A stretch of DNA of 38,363 nt from CAMCYM01 sp964405405 (GTDB lineage Bacteria; Bacteroidota; Bacteroidia; Flavobacteriales_D; Sanyastnellaceae): the NCBI GenBank assembly GCA_964405405.1, contig CAYONT010000016.1, forward strand, positions 1 through 38,363. Reading direction: 5' to 3'. Every line of letters begins with the position of its first letter. Within the stretch, counting starts at the first letter, position 1. Positions 15,288-24,763 of this stretch are shown piece after piece. The notes beneath the pieces were generated by a model. The model had not been told where the DNA came from. It ran no database searches and was given only the letters and a program-made list of their open reading frames with translations. The position numbers and the translations under genes were made by a program.

Positions 15288-18200
15288 TCAGTATTTGATG
15301 GTGACCGTTCCCGTGATGGGGTTGTCCCCGTTGGAGAACTCAATGACGTAGTAGTAATCGGCAACGGGCAACGGCGCGTTGTTGTAACGCCCATTCCAAG
15401 GCTCTTGGTAGCCGATGGATTCGAAGAGCAGTTGGCCGTAGCGGTTGAAAACCGAAACCTTGGCATCCGGATAAAACTCCAATCCGCCCACCACCCATTC
15501 GTCGTTGTACCCGTCGCCATTGGGGGTGAGGGCATCCGCAATGAAGAAACAACCCACGGTGGGTTCCACCTCGACCGTGGTGCTCAGGGTGCATCCCAGA
15601 GAATCCGTCACCACCACCACATAAGTGTCTTCCGCAAGGCCTGTGGCCGTGGCTGTGGTCTGGGCCAACGCATCGCTCCAAACATAGGAAATGGGGAAAT
15701 AGCCCCCTGTCACCGATGCCGTGGCCGTCCCGTCCACTTGATTCCAACACGTTACAGGCGAAGAAAGCATCTCAATCACCATGTCTGTGACCTCCTCCGC
15801 CCCGACCACAAAGAACGTGTCTGCGGTGCAGCCGATGCCATCCACAGCAGAAACCTCGTAGGTCCCTTCGAACAGGTTGTCCAAGTCGATGCCAGGTGCC
15901 AAAAGTTCCCAGGTCACGTTGCCCGTGCCGCCAATGGGGAAGATGTTCGCCGCCCCATCGTTCATGCCTGTACAGGTTACGTTGGTCACGGCCATCAAAA
16001 CCTCAATCGGCTCGGGTTCAGAGATTTCAAACGATGCAGATGCCTCACAACCGTTCGCATCGGTCACCACGGCGTCATACACATTGGCACACAGGGCTTG
16101 CAGGTTGAATCCGCCTGCTCCGTTCAATGTCAGGGTGGTCGCTCCTGTTCCCCCACTGTAATCGACCACGGCCGTACCGTTGCAGTCCCCCCCGCAAATC
16201 ACATCTTGGGTAAACAGCACCGCCAACTGCAGCAGGGCTGGATCGTTCAGGGTGATTTGCTCCGTGGAAGAACATCCATTCTCATCCTCCACCTCAATCA
16301 CCAAGGGACCTGCTGCCAAATCTTCCAAAGTGTAAGGAAGGTTCGCAGCCACGGGCCCGACGAGGATGATCTCGCCCGTGCCACCGATGGCGCTGATGGC
16401 CACCGATCCATCGGAGAAGCCATTGCAGGAAATCGGAGAAGTATTGAGCAACAATTCGATGAACTGCGGCTCCGTCAGCGTAAGATTTCCTTCTGTGACC
16501 GTACAGTTGTTGCCATCCCGCACGCTGACCGAATACGTGCCCACGGCCAAATCAAAGCAAGCATTGGGCCCAAAAGCCCCCCCAGGCGGTGTGACTTGGT
16601 AGGTCAATGCCCCATTGCCACCCGTTGCATTCTCCACACAGATGCTTCCATCCGCTTCACCCGCACAGCTCACGTTGCTCACCGCCACATCGAACGTGAT
16701 GGGCGGGGGTGCGAGGATTTCAACGGGGGTTTGGACCACACAGTTGTTCGCGTCAATGGCGTTGGCGATGTAGTTGCCTGCACACAAGGCACTTGCATTG
16801 GCTCCTACTCCTGCGGCCGTGGTGACCACGTACTCAAAAGGAGCAGTGCCACCACTCGCCACCTGGACCACGGTACCATTGCACTGGTCTGCGCAGAGCA
16901 GGTCGGTGGTGGTCACGTTCACTTGCATGGCTGCAGGTTCCAGCAAGGTATAGTTGCCCGAGGCCGTGCAACCATTCGCATCCTCAACCGTGAGGGCGTA
17001 GGTTCCTGGGTCGAGGGCGTTCGCCTGTACTTGCAAAGGGCTGGGGCCCGATAGGTTGGGAAGCGCGGGCACCGAAGTCAGGGTCAGGGTGCCGGTGCCC
17101 CCCGTGATGGTGCCCGTGATGGAGCCATTGCCAGCTCCCGCACAGGTGAGGTCCGTGTCCTGTAGGTTGAGCACCAGGGGCGCAGGGCAATTCAGCTGGT
17201 AGATCTGCTCGGCTTCGCAACCGTTGTCGTCCTCGACGATGAACTCCCAGCCCCCGTTCCCGTTCACGCAAGGAAGACCCGACCAGGTCCCGTTCGCATC
17301 TGCCAGCACGCCGTTGCCCGTGTTCGTGAGGGAGTAGGCGACGAAGGTGTAGGGCGGGGTGCCACCGGAGGCGTCCGCGTCCACCACATTGATGTAGTCG
17401 CCGGCGCACAGGTTGTTCTGCACCAATTCAAAAGAGACATCGAAGGCCGGCGGCTCGACGAATCCGAATACATCGGTGGTATCCCGGCACGTATTGCCGT
17501 CCACCATGGCGACATAATACTGCCCCTCCGTCAGGTTGCCGAAGGTGTTGTTGCCCACTTGGGTGGCGACCAAGGTGTTCGTTTGGGCGTTGAAGAGCTC
17601 GTACGTGATGGGGCCTTGCGATCCCACCGCCTCCACATCGACCACCGCGAGGTCACCGAAACAATCGATGTTCTGGACCACGCTAACAGGGGTGGTGTTC
17701 GCAGCCCAGTTCGCGCAGGGGGGCGTAATTTGGATGGGGCCGGAGCCTTGGCCCTGCATGCAGTAAAATTGGATGTTCGCTTGGTTTCCGCCTACGAATA
17801 CCTGAAAACATGCATGGAACGTGATGGGTCCGCAGGTGGTCATCTGCGCCACCAAAATTTTGAGGTCCGGACCCGCCTGAACACCGCCTGTCACGAAAAA
17901 GGCGCCGTCCACAATGTTCGTGCCGCAGAATCCAGTCGTGTTGTTCACCGTGCCATTGGGCGGGTTCGTCGTCGCGATGCTTTCCCCGTTTGTATTGTCG
18001 ATGGTGATGTAGGAGTCGTACTTCAACTCAGGCACCAGCGTGTAGAACACCGGGTTGATGAGACCACCGAAGAGCTGGCCATAGACCGGCGTGTCGTAGC
18101 AACCACAGGGTGCATTGAACTGCATGTTGGGGCCCGTCGAAAGGGCGTAAACACTGCTCAAACGATCTGTAGGACTTGTAAAGTTCGCGTAGAACTTGTA

Positions 18201-18464
18201 AGTCGTGTAGCCCGTCAGGGCGCCGTTGCTGTCGAAGTTATACTGCGGGGTGCCGGGCGTGGAGCCAGGGAGTGGCGCCGGTTCGTAAAACGTCGTGTCG
18301 ACTTCCCATGTCACGGACGTGATTTGGCCTACAACTTGCGTGGGAAGGCAGGCCAAACCCAGCACCCAGCTCAGACCGATTCCGCAGGCAAGGCACCAGC
18401 CCATTCCGGGTTGCGCGGGCATGACCCCCGCAAGCGCGGCACGCATCGAGGCAAATACAGACAT
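15288..18464 (-). CDS. Large SprB-repeat surface adhesin with T9SS type B C-terminal domain
   Basis: 1058 residues: a long signal region (to about residue 47, VVGQ), an N-terminal domain of about 180 residues shared with the small secreted protein of the same operon, and then about nine SprB-type repeats of 75-90 residues. Each repeat has a C-x-G-x-x-x-G core, a GGT-x-P-like turn, a closing D-x-NGC and a P at the repeat border. The final 90 residues (ADALTPNGDGYNDEW, VSVFNRYGQLLFES, PWNGRYNN) are the gliding-motility-associated type B sorting domain. The protein should be exported by T9SS and displayed at the surface with the PorP/SprF partner encoded next. Its likely role is adhesion or gliding. 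It is first in a three-gene operon. Confidence 0.95.
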   Translation of the reverse strand: MSVFASMRAALAGVMPAQPGMGWCLACGIGLSWVLGLACLPTQVVGQITSVTWEVDTTFYEPAPLPGSTPGTPQYNFDSNGALTGYTTYKFYANFTSPTDRLSSVYALSTGPNMQFNAPCGCYDTPVYGQLFGGLINPVFYTLVPELKYDSYITIDNTNGESIATTNPPNGTVNNTTGFCGTNIVDGAFFVTGGVQAGPDLKILVAQMTTCGPITFHACFQVFVGGNQANIQFYCMQGQGSGPIQITPPCANWAANTTPVSVVQNIDCFGDLAVVDVEAVGSQGPITYELFNAQTNTLVATQVGNNTFGNLTEGQYYVAMVDGNTCRDTTDVFGFVEPPAFDVSFELVQNNLCAGDYINVVDADASGGTPPYTFVAYSLTNTGNGVLADANGTWSGLPCVNGNGGWEFIVEDDNGCEAEQIYQLNCPAPLVLNLQDTDLTCAGAGNGSITGTITGGTGTLTLTSVPALPNLSGPSPLQVQANALDPGTYALTVEDANGCTASGNYTLLEPAAMQVNVTTTDLLCADQCNGTVVQVASGGTAPFEYVVTTAAGVGANASALCAGNYIANAIDANNCVVQTPVEILAPPPITFDVAVSNVSCAGEADGSICVENATGGNGALTYQVTPPGGAFGPNACFDLAVGTYSVSVRDGNNCTVTEGNLTLTEPQFIELLLNTSPISCNGFSDGSVAISAIGGTGEIILVGPVAANLPYTLEDLAAGPLVIEVEDENGCSSTEQITLNDPALLQLAVLFTQDVICGGDCNGTAVVDYSGGTGATTLTLNGAGGFNLQALCANVYDAVVTDANGCEASASFEISEPEPIEVLMAVTNVTCTGMNDGAANIFPIGGTGNVTWELLAPGIDLDNLFEGTYEVSAVDGIGCTADTFFVVGAEEVTDMVIEMLSSPVTCWNQVDGTATASVTGGYFPISYVWSDALAQTTATATGLAEDTYVVVVTDSLGCTLSTTVEVEPTVGCFFIADALTPNGDGYNDEWVVGGLEFYPDAKVSVFNRYGQLLFESIGYQEPWNGRYNNAPLPVADYYYVIEFSNGDNPITGTVTIKY

Positions 18465-18554
18465 CAGGTCGAAAGGATTGATCTAAGTTGAAAACGCAGG
18501 GACGGCAAAACCGTTGCACGGGTTGCCGAACTTGGAGGCGCAAATTAAAAGGAA

Positions 18555-19382
18555 TTGGAACAGAATCCACAGGGCGATGCGGGAAGTGCCGAAGGGGCGC
18601 GCAAGCCGGTAGCCGCGGGAGATGAATTGCCCAGGCCGGCGGAGGCACCGCGCGTGCTCCACCTGGACGAGGACCTGGTCATCGTGCACAAACCGGCGCA
18701 TCTGCTGGTGCACAGGACAGATTGGGCTTACCACGACCGGGAGAATTTGCGGGACTGGCTGCTGGGGCAAGAGGTGGCCCGCGAAACGGGGGAGCAGTGG
18801 CAGCCGGTGAACCGGCTGGACCGGCCGACGAGCGGGCTCGTGGTTTTTGCGCGGCACCGGGAGGCGCATCGCCTGGTGCACGCGCAGTTTGCGGAGCACC
18901 GGATTCGCAAGGGGTACCTGGCGGTGGTCCGTGGGCATCTGCCGGACGGTTCGGTGGCGGAGAAACCTTTGCCCACGGGCCACAACGATGTGCCCAAGGT
19001 CGCCCGGACGCGCTTCGAAACGATCGGGACGGCGGAATGGCCCGTGGCGATCACGCGGTACCCCACGAGCCGATTTTCCCTGGTGCGCTGTCTTCCGGAA
19101 ACGGGTCGGTACCATCAGATTCGGTTGCACCTGCGGCATCTGCGGCACCCGGTCATCGGCGACACGGCCCACGGGGACAAGCCGCACAATCGGTACTTGG
19201 CGACGGAGGTCGGTGCGCCCTGGATGTTCCTGCACGCGGGCGAGCTCACGCTGGAGCATCCGGGCGGCGGGCAGGTGACGTACCGGTCGCCGGTGCCGGC
19301 GATTTGGGACGCGCCCCTGGCCGCCTGGGGCTGGATGAAACACCGGGACATCTTCGGCCCGGCACCCGAGGGGATGTCCTGA
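18555..19382 (+). CDS. truC: tRNA pseudouridine(65) synthase TruC
   Basis: RluA-family pseudouridine synthase with TruC-specific stretches: VHKPAHLLVHR, catalytic-loop NRLDRPTSG with the nucleophilic Asp, PVAITRYPTSRFSLV, LPETGRYHQIRLHLRHLRHPVIGD and THGDK-like AHGDKPHNR. It isomerises uridine 65 in certain tRNAs. The start is uncertain. The frame opens at TTG 18555, but family alignment begins near VLHLDEDL. TTG 18627 and GTG 18654 (the latter preceded by GGCGGAGG) are therefore possible true starts, and the first 33 residues may not be translated. First gene of a same-strand run with the DUF3089 hydrolase, isobutyryl-CoA mutase and transporter, and divergent from the adhesin operon. Confidence 0.9.
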   Translation: MEQNPQGDAGSAEGARKPVAAGDELPRPAEAPRVLHLDEDLVIVHKPAHLLVHRTDWAYHDRENLRDWLLGQEVARETGEQWQPVNRLDRPTSGLVVFARHREAHRLVHAQFAEHRIRKGYLAVVRGHLPDGSVAEKPLPTGHNDVPKVARTRFETIGTAEWPVAITRYPTSRFSLVRCLPETGRYHQIRLHLRHLRHPVIGDTAHGDKPHNRYLATEVGAPWMFLHAGELTLEHPGGGQVTYRSPVPAIWDAPLAAWGWMKHRDIFGPAPEGMS

Positions 19383-19426
19383 CCCCGATCGGCCCAACGG
19401 AGCCCGACCTGCCCTAAATTGTCGGC

Positions 19427-20419
19427 ATGTTCGGATTCGACGACCGCGACAAGCGGGACATCCCCTTCGGCTTCCGCCTGCATGCCGGGCTCTCCCCGCC
19501 CGACTACGGAAACCCGGAGGCCTGGGCGCTTCACCCGGGGCACCGGCCGCTCACGGCCTGGCCCCGGGGATACGGCCCCGAACCCCCGGCCGGCGATGCC
19601 CACGTCTTCTACCTCCACCCCACCACCCTCCGCGGCGTGGGCGCCGAGTGGAACGCCGGCTGGCACGATCCGACCGCGAATGGCATCGCCGACGAGTGGC
19701 CCCTGCGCCACCAGGCCTCCGCGTTCCGGGGCGTCGGCCCCGTCTTCGCCCCACGTTACCGCCAAGCGCACCTGCGCGTCTTTTACACCCAGACCGACGA
19801 TGGGATTCGGGCACTTGATTTGGCCTACAGCGACGTGCGTCGGGCCTTCCAACACTACCTCGACCACCTGGACCACGGCCAACCGCTCCTGCTCGCCGCC
19901 CACAGCCAAGGGAGCCTCCACGCCGCACGGTTGCTGCGCGAATTCTTCGACGGTCCCGAACCCGAACACGCGGCCCGGCGCGCCCGGCTCATCGCCGCCT
20001 ACCTGCCCGGCATGGATCTGGGCACCCGCACCTTCGAACGCATTCCGCCCCTCCTCCACCCCGACGCCACCGGCGGCTTCCTCACCTGGATGACGGTGGC
20101 AGAAGGCCACTACCCCGAGTACTACAAACCGTCCTTCGTCGACAACGCCACCGTGAACCCGGTCCATTGGCGGCCCGAAGGCGACACCTTCTCCCCTTTC
20201 AAGGACCACCTGGGCATCCTCAACCGCAACTTCAAGGTCAAATACACCGCAGCCATCAGTGCCCGACCGCACGACGGCCTGCTGTGGATCAAACCGCTCC
20301 GTGTCCCACTGGGGCCCCTGTTGCAGCTGCGCGACTGGCACATTGCGGACTACAACCTGTTCTGGGCGAACATCCGACACAACGCAGAGCACCGGCTCGC
20401 CCGCTGGCACCAGCCCTGA
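19427..20419 (+). CDS. DUF3089-family alpha/beta hydrolase-like protein
   Basis: 330 residues without a signal peptide. The family is recognised from DAHVFYLHPTT near residue 57, an extended middle region, the nucleophile elbow LLAAHSQGSLHA (Ser in H-S-Q-G-S) near residue 165, and AAYLPGMDLG after it. DUF3089 proteins have an alpha/beta-hydrolase fold and no established substrate; an esterase or lipase-like activity is the usual guess. It lies 44 bases after truC and 93 bases before the mutase gene. TAAATTG, 5 bases before the ATG, may be part of its own -7 box. Confidence 0.85.
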   Translation: MFGFDDRDKRDIPFGFRLHAGLSPPDYGNPEAWALHPGHRPLTAWPRGYGPEPPAGDAHVFYLHPTTLRGVGAEWNAGWHDPTANGIADEWPLRHQASAFRGVGPVFAPRYRQAHLRVFYTQTDDGIRALDLAYSDVRRAFQHYLDHLDHGQPLLLAAHSQGSLHAARLLREFFDGPEPEHAARRARLIAAYLPGMDLGTRTFERIPPLLHPDATGGFLTWMTVAEGHYPEYYKPSFVDNATVNPVHWRPEGDTFSPFKDHLGILNRNFKVKYTAAISARPHDGLLWIKPLRVPLGPLLQLRDWHIADYNLFWANIRHNAEHRLARWHQP

Positions 20420-20512
20420 CCCGGCGCTACCGGCAAGACCCGGACCAGCCGAACAAGCGTGCAGGGGGGTCGAGGCCGTAACTTCGCGCCCAAGCACCGA
20501 GCCCACCGAGCC

Positions 20513-23500
20513 ATGTCCCAGACTCCGCAGTCCCCTACCCCGCCAACGAGCCCCTACGTTCCGCAGCACAAAGTCCGCATCGTCACCGCAGCGAGTCTGT
20601 TCGACGGGCACGACGCGGCCATCAACATCATGCGGCGCATCATGCAGCGGTCTGGATGCGAGGTCATCCACCTCGGACACGACCGCAGCGTGGACGAAGT
20701 CGTACACTGCGCCATCCAGGAAGACGCCCAGGGCATCGCCATGACCTCCTACCAGGGCGGACACATGGAGTATTTCCGGTACATGAAGGACCTGCTCGAC
20801 CAGCGGGGCGCGGGGCACATCCGCATCTTCGGGGGCGGGGGCGGTACCATTTTGCCTTCCGAAATCGAGGAACTGCACGCGTACGGCATCGAACGGATCT
20901 ACCACCCGGACGATGGCCGGGCGATGGGCTTGCAGGGCATGATCGACGACCTCATCCGCCGTGCCGATTTTGCCACTGTCCGGGACATCGAGGACGTCGC
21001 CGAGCCCATCGCCCGGCTCGCTGACGGCGCCACCCGGGACATCGCCCGGTGCATCACCGCCGCCGAAAACGACCCCGCCGGCTTCCACGAAGCCTTCGAC
21101 CGCAGCTGGCCCACCTTGCCCGCCGTGCCCGTCCTCGGCATCACGGGCACCGGCGGCGCCGGCAAATCCTCCATGGTGGACGAGCTCGTCCGCCGGTTCC
21201 TGCTCGACTTCCCGGACAAACGCATCGCCCTCGTTTCCGTGGATCCCTCGAAGCGCAAGACCGGCGGTGCCCTCCTCGGAGACCGCATCCGGATGAACGC
21301 CATCCAGAACGACCGCGTCTACATGCGCTCCCTCGCCACGCGCCAGTCGAACCTCGCCCTGTCGAAGCACGTCGCGGAGGCCCTGTCCATTTTGAAAGTG
21401 GCCCAGTTCGACCTCATCATTCTGGAAACCAGTGGCATAGGCCAAAGCGATACCGAAATCATGGACCACAGCGACGTCGCGCTGTACCTCATGACGCCCG
21501 AGTTTGGCGCGGCCACGCAGCTGGAAAAAATCGACATGCTCGATTTCGCTGACGTGGTGGCGATCAACAAGTTCGACAAGCGGGGCGCCCAAGATGCCCT
21601 GCGGGATGTTCGGAAGCAATTCAAGCGCAACCACGACTTGTGGGATGCGGAAGACGAAGCTTTGCCGGTGCTCGGCACCATCGCCTCGCAGTTCAATGAC
21701 CCGGGAACGCACCGGCTCTACCGGATGCTCATGGACCGGTTGGTGGAACGAACGGGCGCGCCGCTTCAGAGCCACTGGCCAGCGCCCGGCGAGGACTCAG
21801 AAAAGATCTTCGTCATCCCGCCCGGCCGGGTGCGGTACCTGAGCGAAATCGCAGAGGGCAATCGGTCTTACCGCGAATGGGCGGAGCGTCAGGCCGCCAC
21901 GGCCGGCAAATTGGACGCCCTTCGGCAAGCCGCGCAGTTGCTGGCGCCCGAGGACCGTGCCGCGATCCTCCACAAGGCGGCCTCGGTCCAAATGGAACTG
22001 GACCCCAAGTGGCTCGCCTGGCTCGAGAAATGGCCCGAAGTCCGGGCCCAATACGAGGCCGCAGTCTATGCTTTCGAAGTCCGGGGCAAGCGCATCGAAA
22101 TCGAAACCACCACCGAAAGCCTGTCCCACACGGCCATCCCCAAGGTGGCGGTGCCCCGGCTGACCGGCTGGCGCGACTTGCTCCACTGGGCCTTGCAGGA
22201 GAATCTGCCAGGGCATTTTCCCTACACGGCGGGCATCTACCCCTTCAAACGCCAAGGCGAGGACCCGACCCGGATGTTCGCCGGCGAGGGCGGCCCCGAA
22301 CGCACCAACAAACGCTTCCACTACGTTTCGCTGGGGATGCCCGCCAAGCGGCTGTCCACCGCCTTTGACAGCGTGACCCTGTACGGCCGCGATCCCGATC
22401 GCCGCCCAGACATTTACGGCAAGGTGGGCAACAGCGGCGTGAGCATCTGCTGCTTGGACGACGCCAAGAAGTTGTACAGCGGATTCGATTTGTGCGACCC
22501 GGCCACCAGCGTGTCCATGACCATCAACGGCCCGGCGCCCATGTTGCTCGGCTTCTTCCTGAATGCCGCCATCGACCAACAGTGCGAGCGTTACATCCGG
22601 GCGGAGGGCCTCGAAGCCCAGGTCGAGGCGGTGCTCCGAAAGCGATGGGATGAGCGGGGCTTGCCCCGGCCGCGGTACGAAGGTGCGCTCCCCGACGGGA
22701 ACGACGGGTTGGGCCTGTTGCTGTTGGGCTGCACCGGTGACGAGGTGCTCCCTGCGGAAACCTATGGGCGCATCCGGGCCCATGCGCTGGAAAGCGTCCG
22801 GGGGACCGTGCAGGCAGACATCCTCAAGGAAGACCAAGCGCAAAACACCTGCATCTTCTCCACGGAGTTTGCCCTGCGCCTCATGGGAGACGTACAGCAG
22901 ACCTTCATCGACCGGCGCATCCGGAATTTTTACTCCGTTTCCATCAGCGGCTACCACATCGCAGAAGCGGGTGCCAATCCCATCACGCAGCTCGCCTTCA
23001 CGTTGGCAAATGGGTTCACGTATGTCGAGTACTACCTCAGCCGGGGGATGCACATCGATGACTTCGGCCCCAACTTGAGCTTCTTCTTCTCCAACGGCAT
23101 CGACCCGGAGTATGCGGTCATCGGTCGGGTGGCACGGCGCATTTGGGCCAAGGCCATGCGCGACAAGTACGGTGCTTCTCCCCGGGCCCAGATGCTCAAG
23201 TACCACATCCAAACTTCCGGACGCTCCCTGCACGCGCAGGAAATCGACTTCAACGACATCCGAACCACGTTGCAGGCGCTCTACGCGATTTATGACAACT
23301 GCAACTCGCTCCACACGAACGCCTACGACGAGGCGATCACCACGCCCACCGAGCACAGCGTCCGGCGGGCCATGGCGATTCAGTTGATCATCAACCGGGA
23401 ATTGGGTTTGGCCAAGAACGAAAACCCGTTGCAAGGGGCGTTCGTCATCGAGGCGCTGACGGACCTCGTGGAGGAGGCGGTGATGGCGGAATTTGACCGC

Positions 23501-23899
23501 ATCACGGAGCGCGGCGGGGTGCTGGGGGCGATGGAAACGATGTACCAGCGGTCCCGCATCCAGGAGGAGAGTTTGTACTACGAGACGCTGAAGCACACGG
23601 GCGAGTACCCGATCATCGGGGTCAACACGTTCTTGTCGAAGGATGGGTCGCCGACCCGGATTCCGGGGGAGGTGATCCGGGCGACGGAGGCGGAGAAGGA
23701 GCTACAGCTTCGGAATTTGGAGGCGCTGCATGCCGCCGAAGCTGCCCGGGCGGAGGCTGCCCTCAAGGAACTGCAGACCATCGCCGTGGCGGGCGGAAAC
23801 GTCTTCGAGTCGATGCTCGAAGCTTGCAAGGTCTGCTCCCTGGGCAGCATCACTGCGGCCTTGTTTGAGGTGGGCGGCGCCTACCGCCGGAACATGTGA
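20513..23899 (+). CDS. icmF: Fused isobutyryl-CoA mutase (IcmF): B12 domain, G-protein chaperone, mutase
   Basis: 1128 residues from ATG 20513; a GTG at 20459 would add 18 residues of poor composition. Domain order is that of IcmF. An N-terminal adenosylcobalamin-binding domain (about 18-150) has the ligand-histidine motif SLFDGHDAAINIMRR and IRIFGGGGG. A MeaI/ArgK-type GTPase chaperone (about 205-430) has Walker A GTGGAGKSS (from about 212), VDPSKRKTGG and NKFDKRG. The mutase barrel spans about 540-1100. The enzyme interconverts isobutyryl-CoA and n-butyryl-CoA. The residue equivalent to methylmalonyl-CoA mutase Arg207 is Gln777 (QAQNTCIF), as in isobutyryl-CoA mutases, while the partner position is Tyr576 (AGIYPFK), as in methylmalonyl-CoA mutase. 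The transporter gene overlaps its stop codon. Confidence 0.95.
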   Translation: MSQTPQSPTPPTSPYVPQHKVRIVTAASLFDGHDAAINIMRRIMQRSGCEVIHLGHDRSVDEVVHCAIQEDAQGIAMTSYQGGHMEYFRYMKDLLDQRGAGHIRIFGGGGGTILPSEIEELHAYGIERIYHPDDGRAMGLQGMIDDLIRRADFATVRDIEDVAEPIARLADGATRDIARCITAAENDPAGFHEAFDRSWPTLPAVPVLGITGTGGAGKSSMVDELVRRFLLDFPDKRIALVSVDPSKRKTGGALLGDRIRMNAIQNDRVYMRSLATRQSNLALSKHVAEALSILKVAQFDLIILETSGIGQSDTEIMDHSDVALYLMTPEFGAATQLEKIDMLDFADVVAINKFDKRGAQDALRDVRKQFKRNHDLWDAEDEALPVLGTIASQFNDPGTHRLYRMLMDRLVERTGAPLQSHWPAPGEDSEKIFVIPPGRVRYLSEIAEGNRSYREWAERQAATAGKLDALRQAAQLLAPEDRAAILHKAASVQMELDPKWLAWLEKWPEVRAQYEAAVYAFEVRGKRIEIETTTESLSHTAIPKVAVPRLTGWRDLLHWALQENLPGHFPYTAGIYPFKRQGEDPTRMFAGEGGPERTNKRFHYVSLGMPAKRLSTAFDSVTLYGRDPDRRPDIYGKVGNSGVSICCLDDAKKLYSGFDLCDPATSVSMTINGPAPMLLGFFLNAAIDQQCERYIRAEGLEAQVEAVLRKRWDERGLPRPRYEGALPDGNDGLGLLLLGCTGDEVLPAETYGRIRAHALESVRGTVQADILKEDQAQNTCIFSTEFALRLMGDVQQTFIDRRIRNFYSVSISGYHIAEAGANPITQLAFTLANGFTYVEYYLSRGMHIDDFGPNLSFFFSNGIDPEYAVIGRVARRIWAKAMRDKYGASPRAQMLKYHIQTSGRSLHAQEIDFNDIRTTLQALYAIYDNCNSLHTNAYDEAITTPTEHSVRRAMAIQLIINRELGLAKNENPLQGAFVIEALTDLVEEAVMAEFDRITERGGVLGAMETMYQRSRIQEESLYYETLKHTGEYPIIGVNTFLSKDGSPTRIPGEVIRATEAEKELQLRNLEALHAAEAARAEAALKELQTIAVAGGNVFESMLEACKVCSLGSITAALFEVGGAYRRNM

Positions 23900-24750
23900 T
23901 GGCCGGACTCCCCCGTTCGGGCGGCGGCTTGGGTTGGATGCTCGGGTCGGTGGTCCTCTTCAACGTGGCGAACCTGCTCGTCAAGGACCTCACGCACGTT
24001 CCGACCCAGCAGTTGGTGTTCCTGCGCAGTGCATTCTCGCTCGTGGCCCTAAGCGCCTACATCCGCTGGCATGGCCTGCCTTTCTGGGGCGTCAACCGGC
24101 GCTGGCTCGTGGTCCGGGGTGTGAGCGGGGTGGTGTCCCTGACCGCCTTTTTCTACACCCTGAAGCACATTCCCCTGGCGTCCGCAACCGTCATCCAATA
24201 CACCAGTCCCATCTTCACGGTGCTGCTTGCCAGCCAGTTGTTAGGCCAAACCATCCGCCCCATCCAGTGGCTTTTGCTCGGGTTGGCATTCACGGGGGTC
24301 CTCATGGTCAAGGGGTTCGACCCGGCTGTCTCCTGGGGGATGTGGGGCCTGGGGCTCCTCAGCGCCGGTTTCGCCGCCGTCTCCTACATCGCTACGGCAA
24401 GATGCCGGAACACCGACCATCCGGTGGGCATCGTACTCTGGTTCCACCTCATTGGAACGCCGGTCATGGGCATCACCTCGGGACTGACCTGGGTCCCCCT
24501 CACGGGATGGGACTGGGCCGGAGCGCTGGGCATCGCGGCACTGAGCGTGGTTGCCCAAGTGGCCATGTCGGTGGCCCTGCACCGCGAAGACGCGGCCAGC
24601 ATCATGCCCTTGAAATACGTCGGCGCCCTGCTCGCCGCGACCTTCGGCTACTTCCTCTTCGACGAGGCGCTCCGCCCAGGCGCTGTCCTCGGCATGCTCC
24701 TGGTCGTGTGCGCCATCGCCGCGAACACCTGGCTCGCCGCCCGCCGCTGA
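23899..24750 (+). CDS. EamA/DMT-family membrane transporter
   Basis: 283 residues from the ATG at 23899, which shares its first base with the TGA stop of the mutase gene (TGATG), so the two should be translationally coupled. Ten hydrophobic helices in two EamA repeats are visible. The first repeat has FFYTLKHIPLASATVIQYTSPIF, the typical helix 3-4 stretch, and the second ends in FGYFLFDEALRPGAVLG and AIAANTWLAARR. The family exports or imports small metabolites such as amino acids, and the substrate cannot be read from sequence. Coupling to isobutyryl-CoA mutase suggests, but does not show, a substrate linked to branched short-chain acid metabolism. Confidence 0.92.
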   Translation: MAGLPRSGGGLGWMLGSVVLFNVANLLVKDLTHVPTQQLVFLRSAFSLVALSAYIRWHGLPFWGVNRRWLVVRGVSGVVSLTAFFYTLKHIPLASATVIQYTSPIFTVLLASQLLGQTIRPIQWLLLGLAFTGVLMVKGFDPAVSWGMWGLGLLSAGFAAVSYIATARCRNTDHPVGIVLWFHLIGTPVMGITSGLTWVPLTGWDWAGALGIAALSVVAQVAMSVALHREDAASIMPLKYVGALLAATFGYFLFDEALRPGAVLGMLLVVCAIAANTWLAARR

Positions 24751-24763
24751 CGCAGGCCACAAC

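Noticed and set aside
15288..18464. Repeated segments that might suggest a CRISPR array or microsatellite
   Set aside because: The periodicity is about 75-90 codons with diverged DNA, and is explained by SprB protein repeats.
20459..20512. GTG start 18 codons upstream for the fused mutase
   Set aside because: The added residues are arginine/glycine-rich, resemble no family N-terminus and follow no ribosome-binding or promoter signal; ATG 20513 is the better start.
19115..21775. 886-codon minus-strand open frame opposite truC, DUF3089 and icmF
   Set aside because: It spans three recognised genes on the other strand, has no family features, and arises from high GC at third positions.
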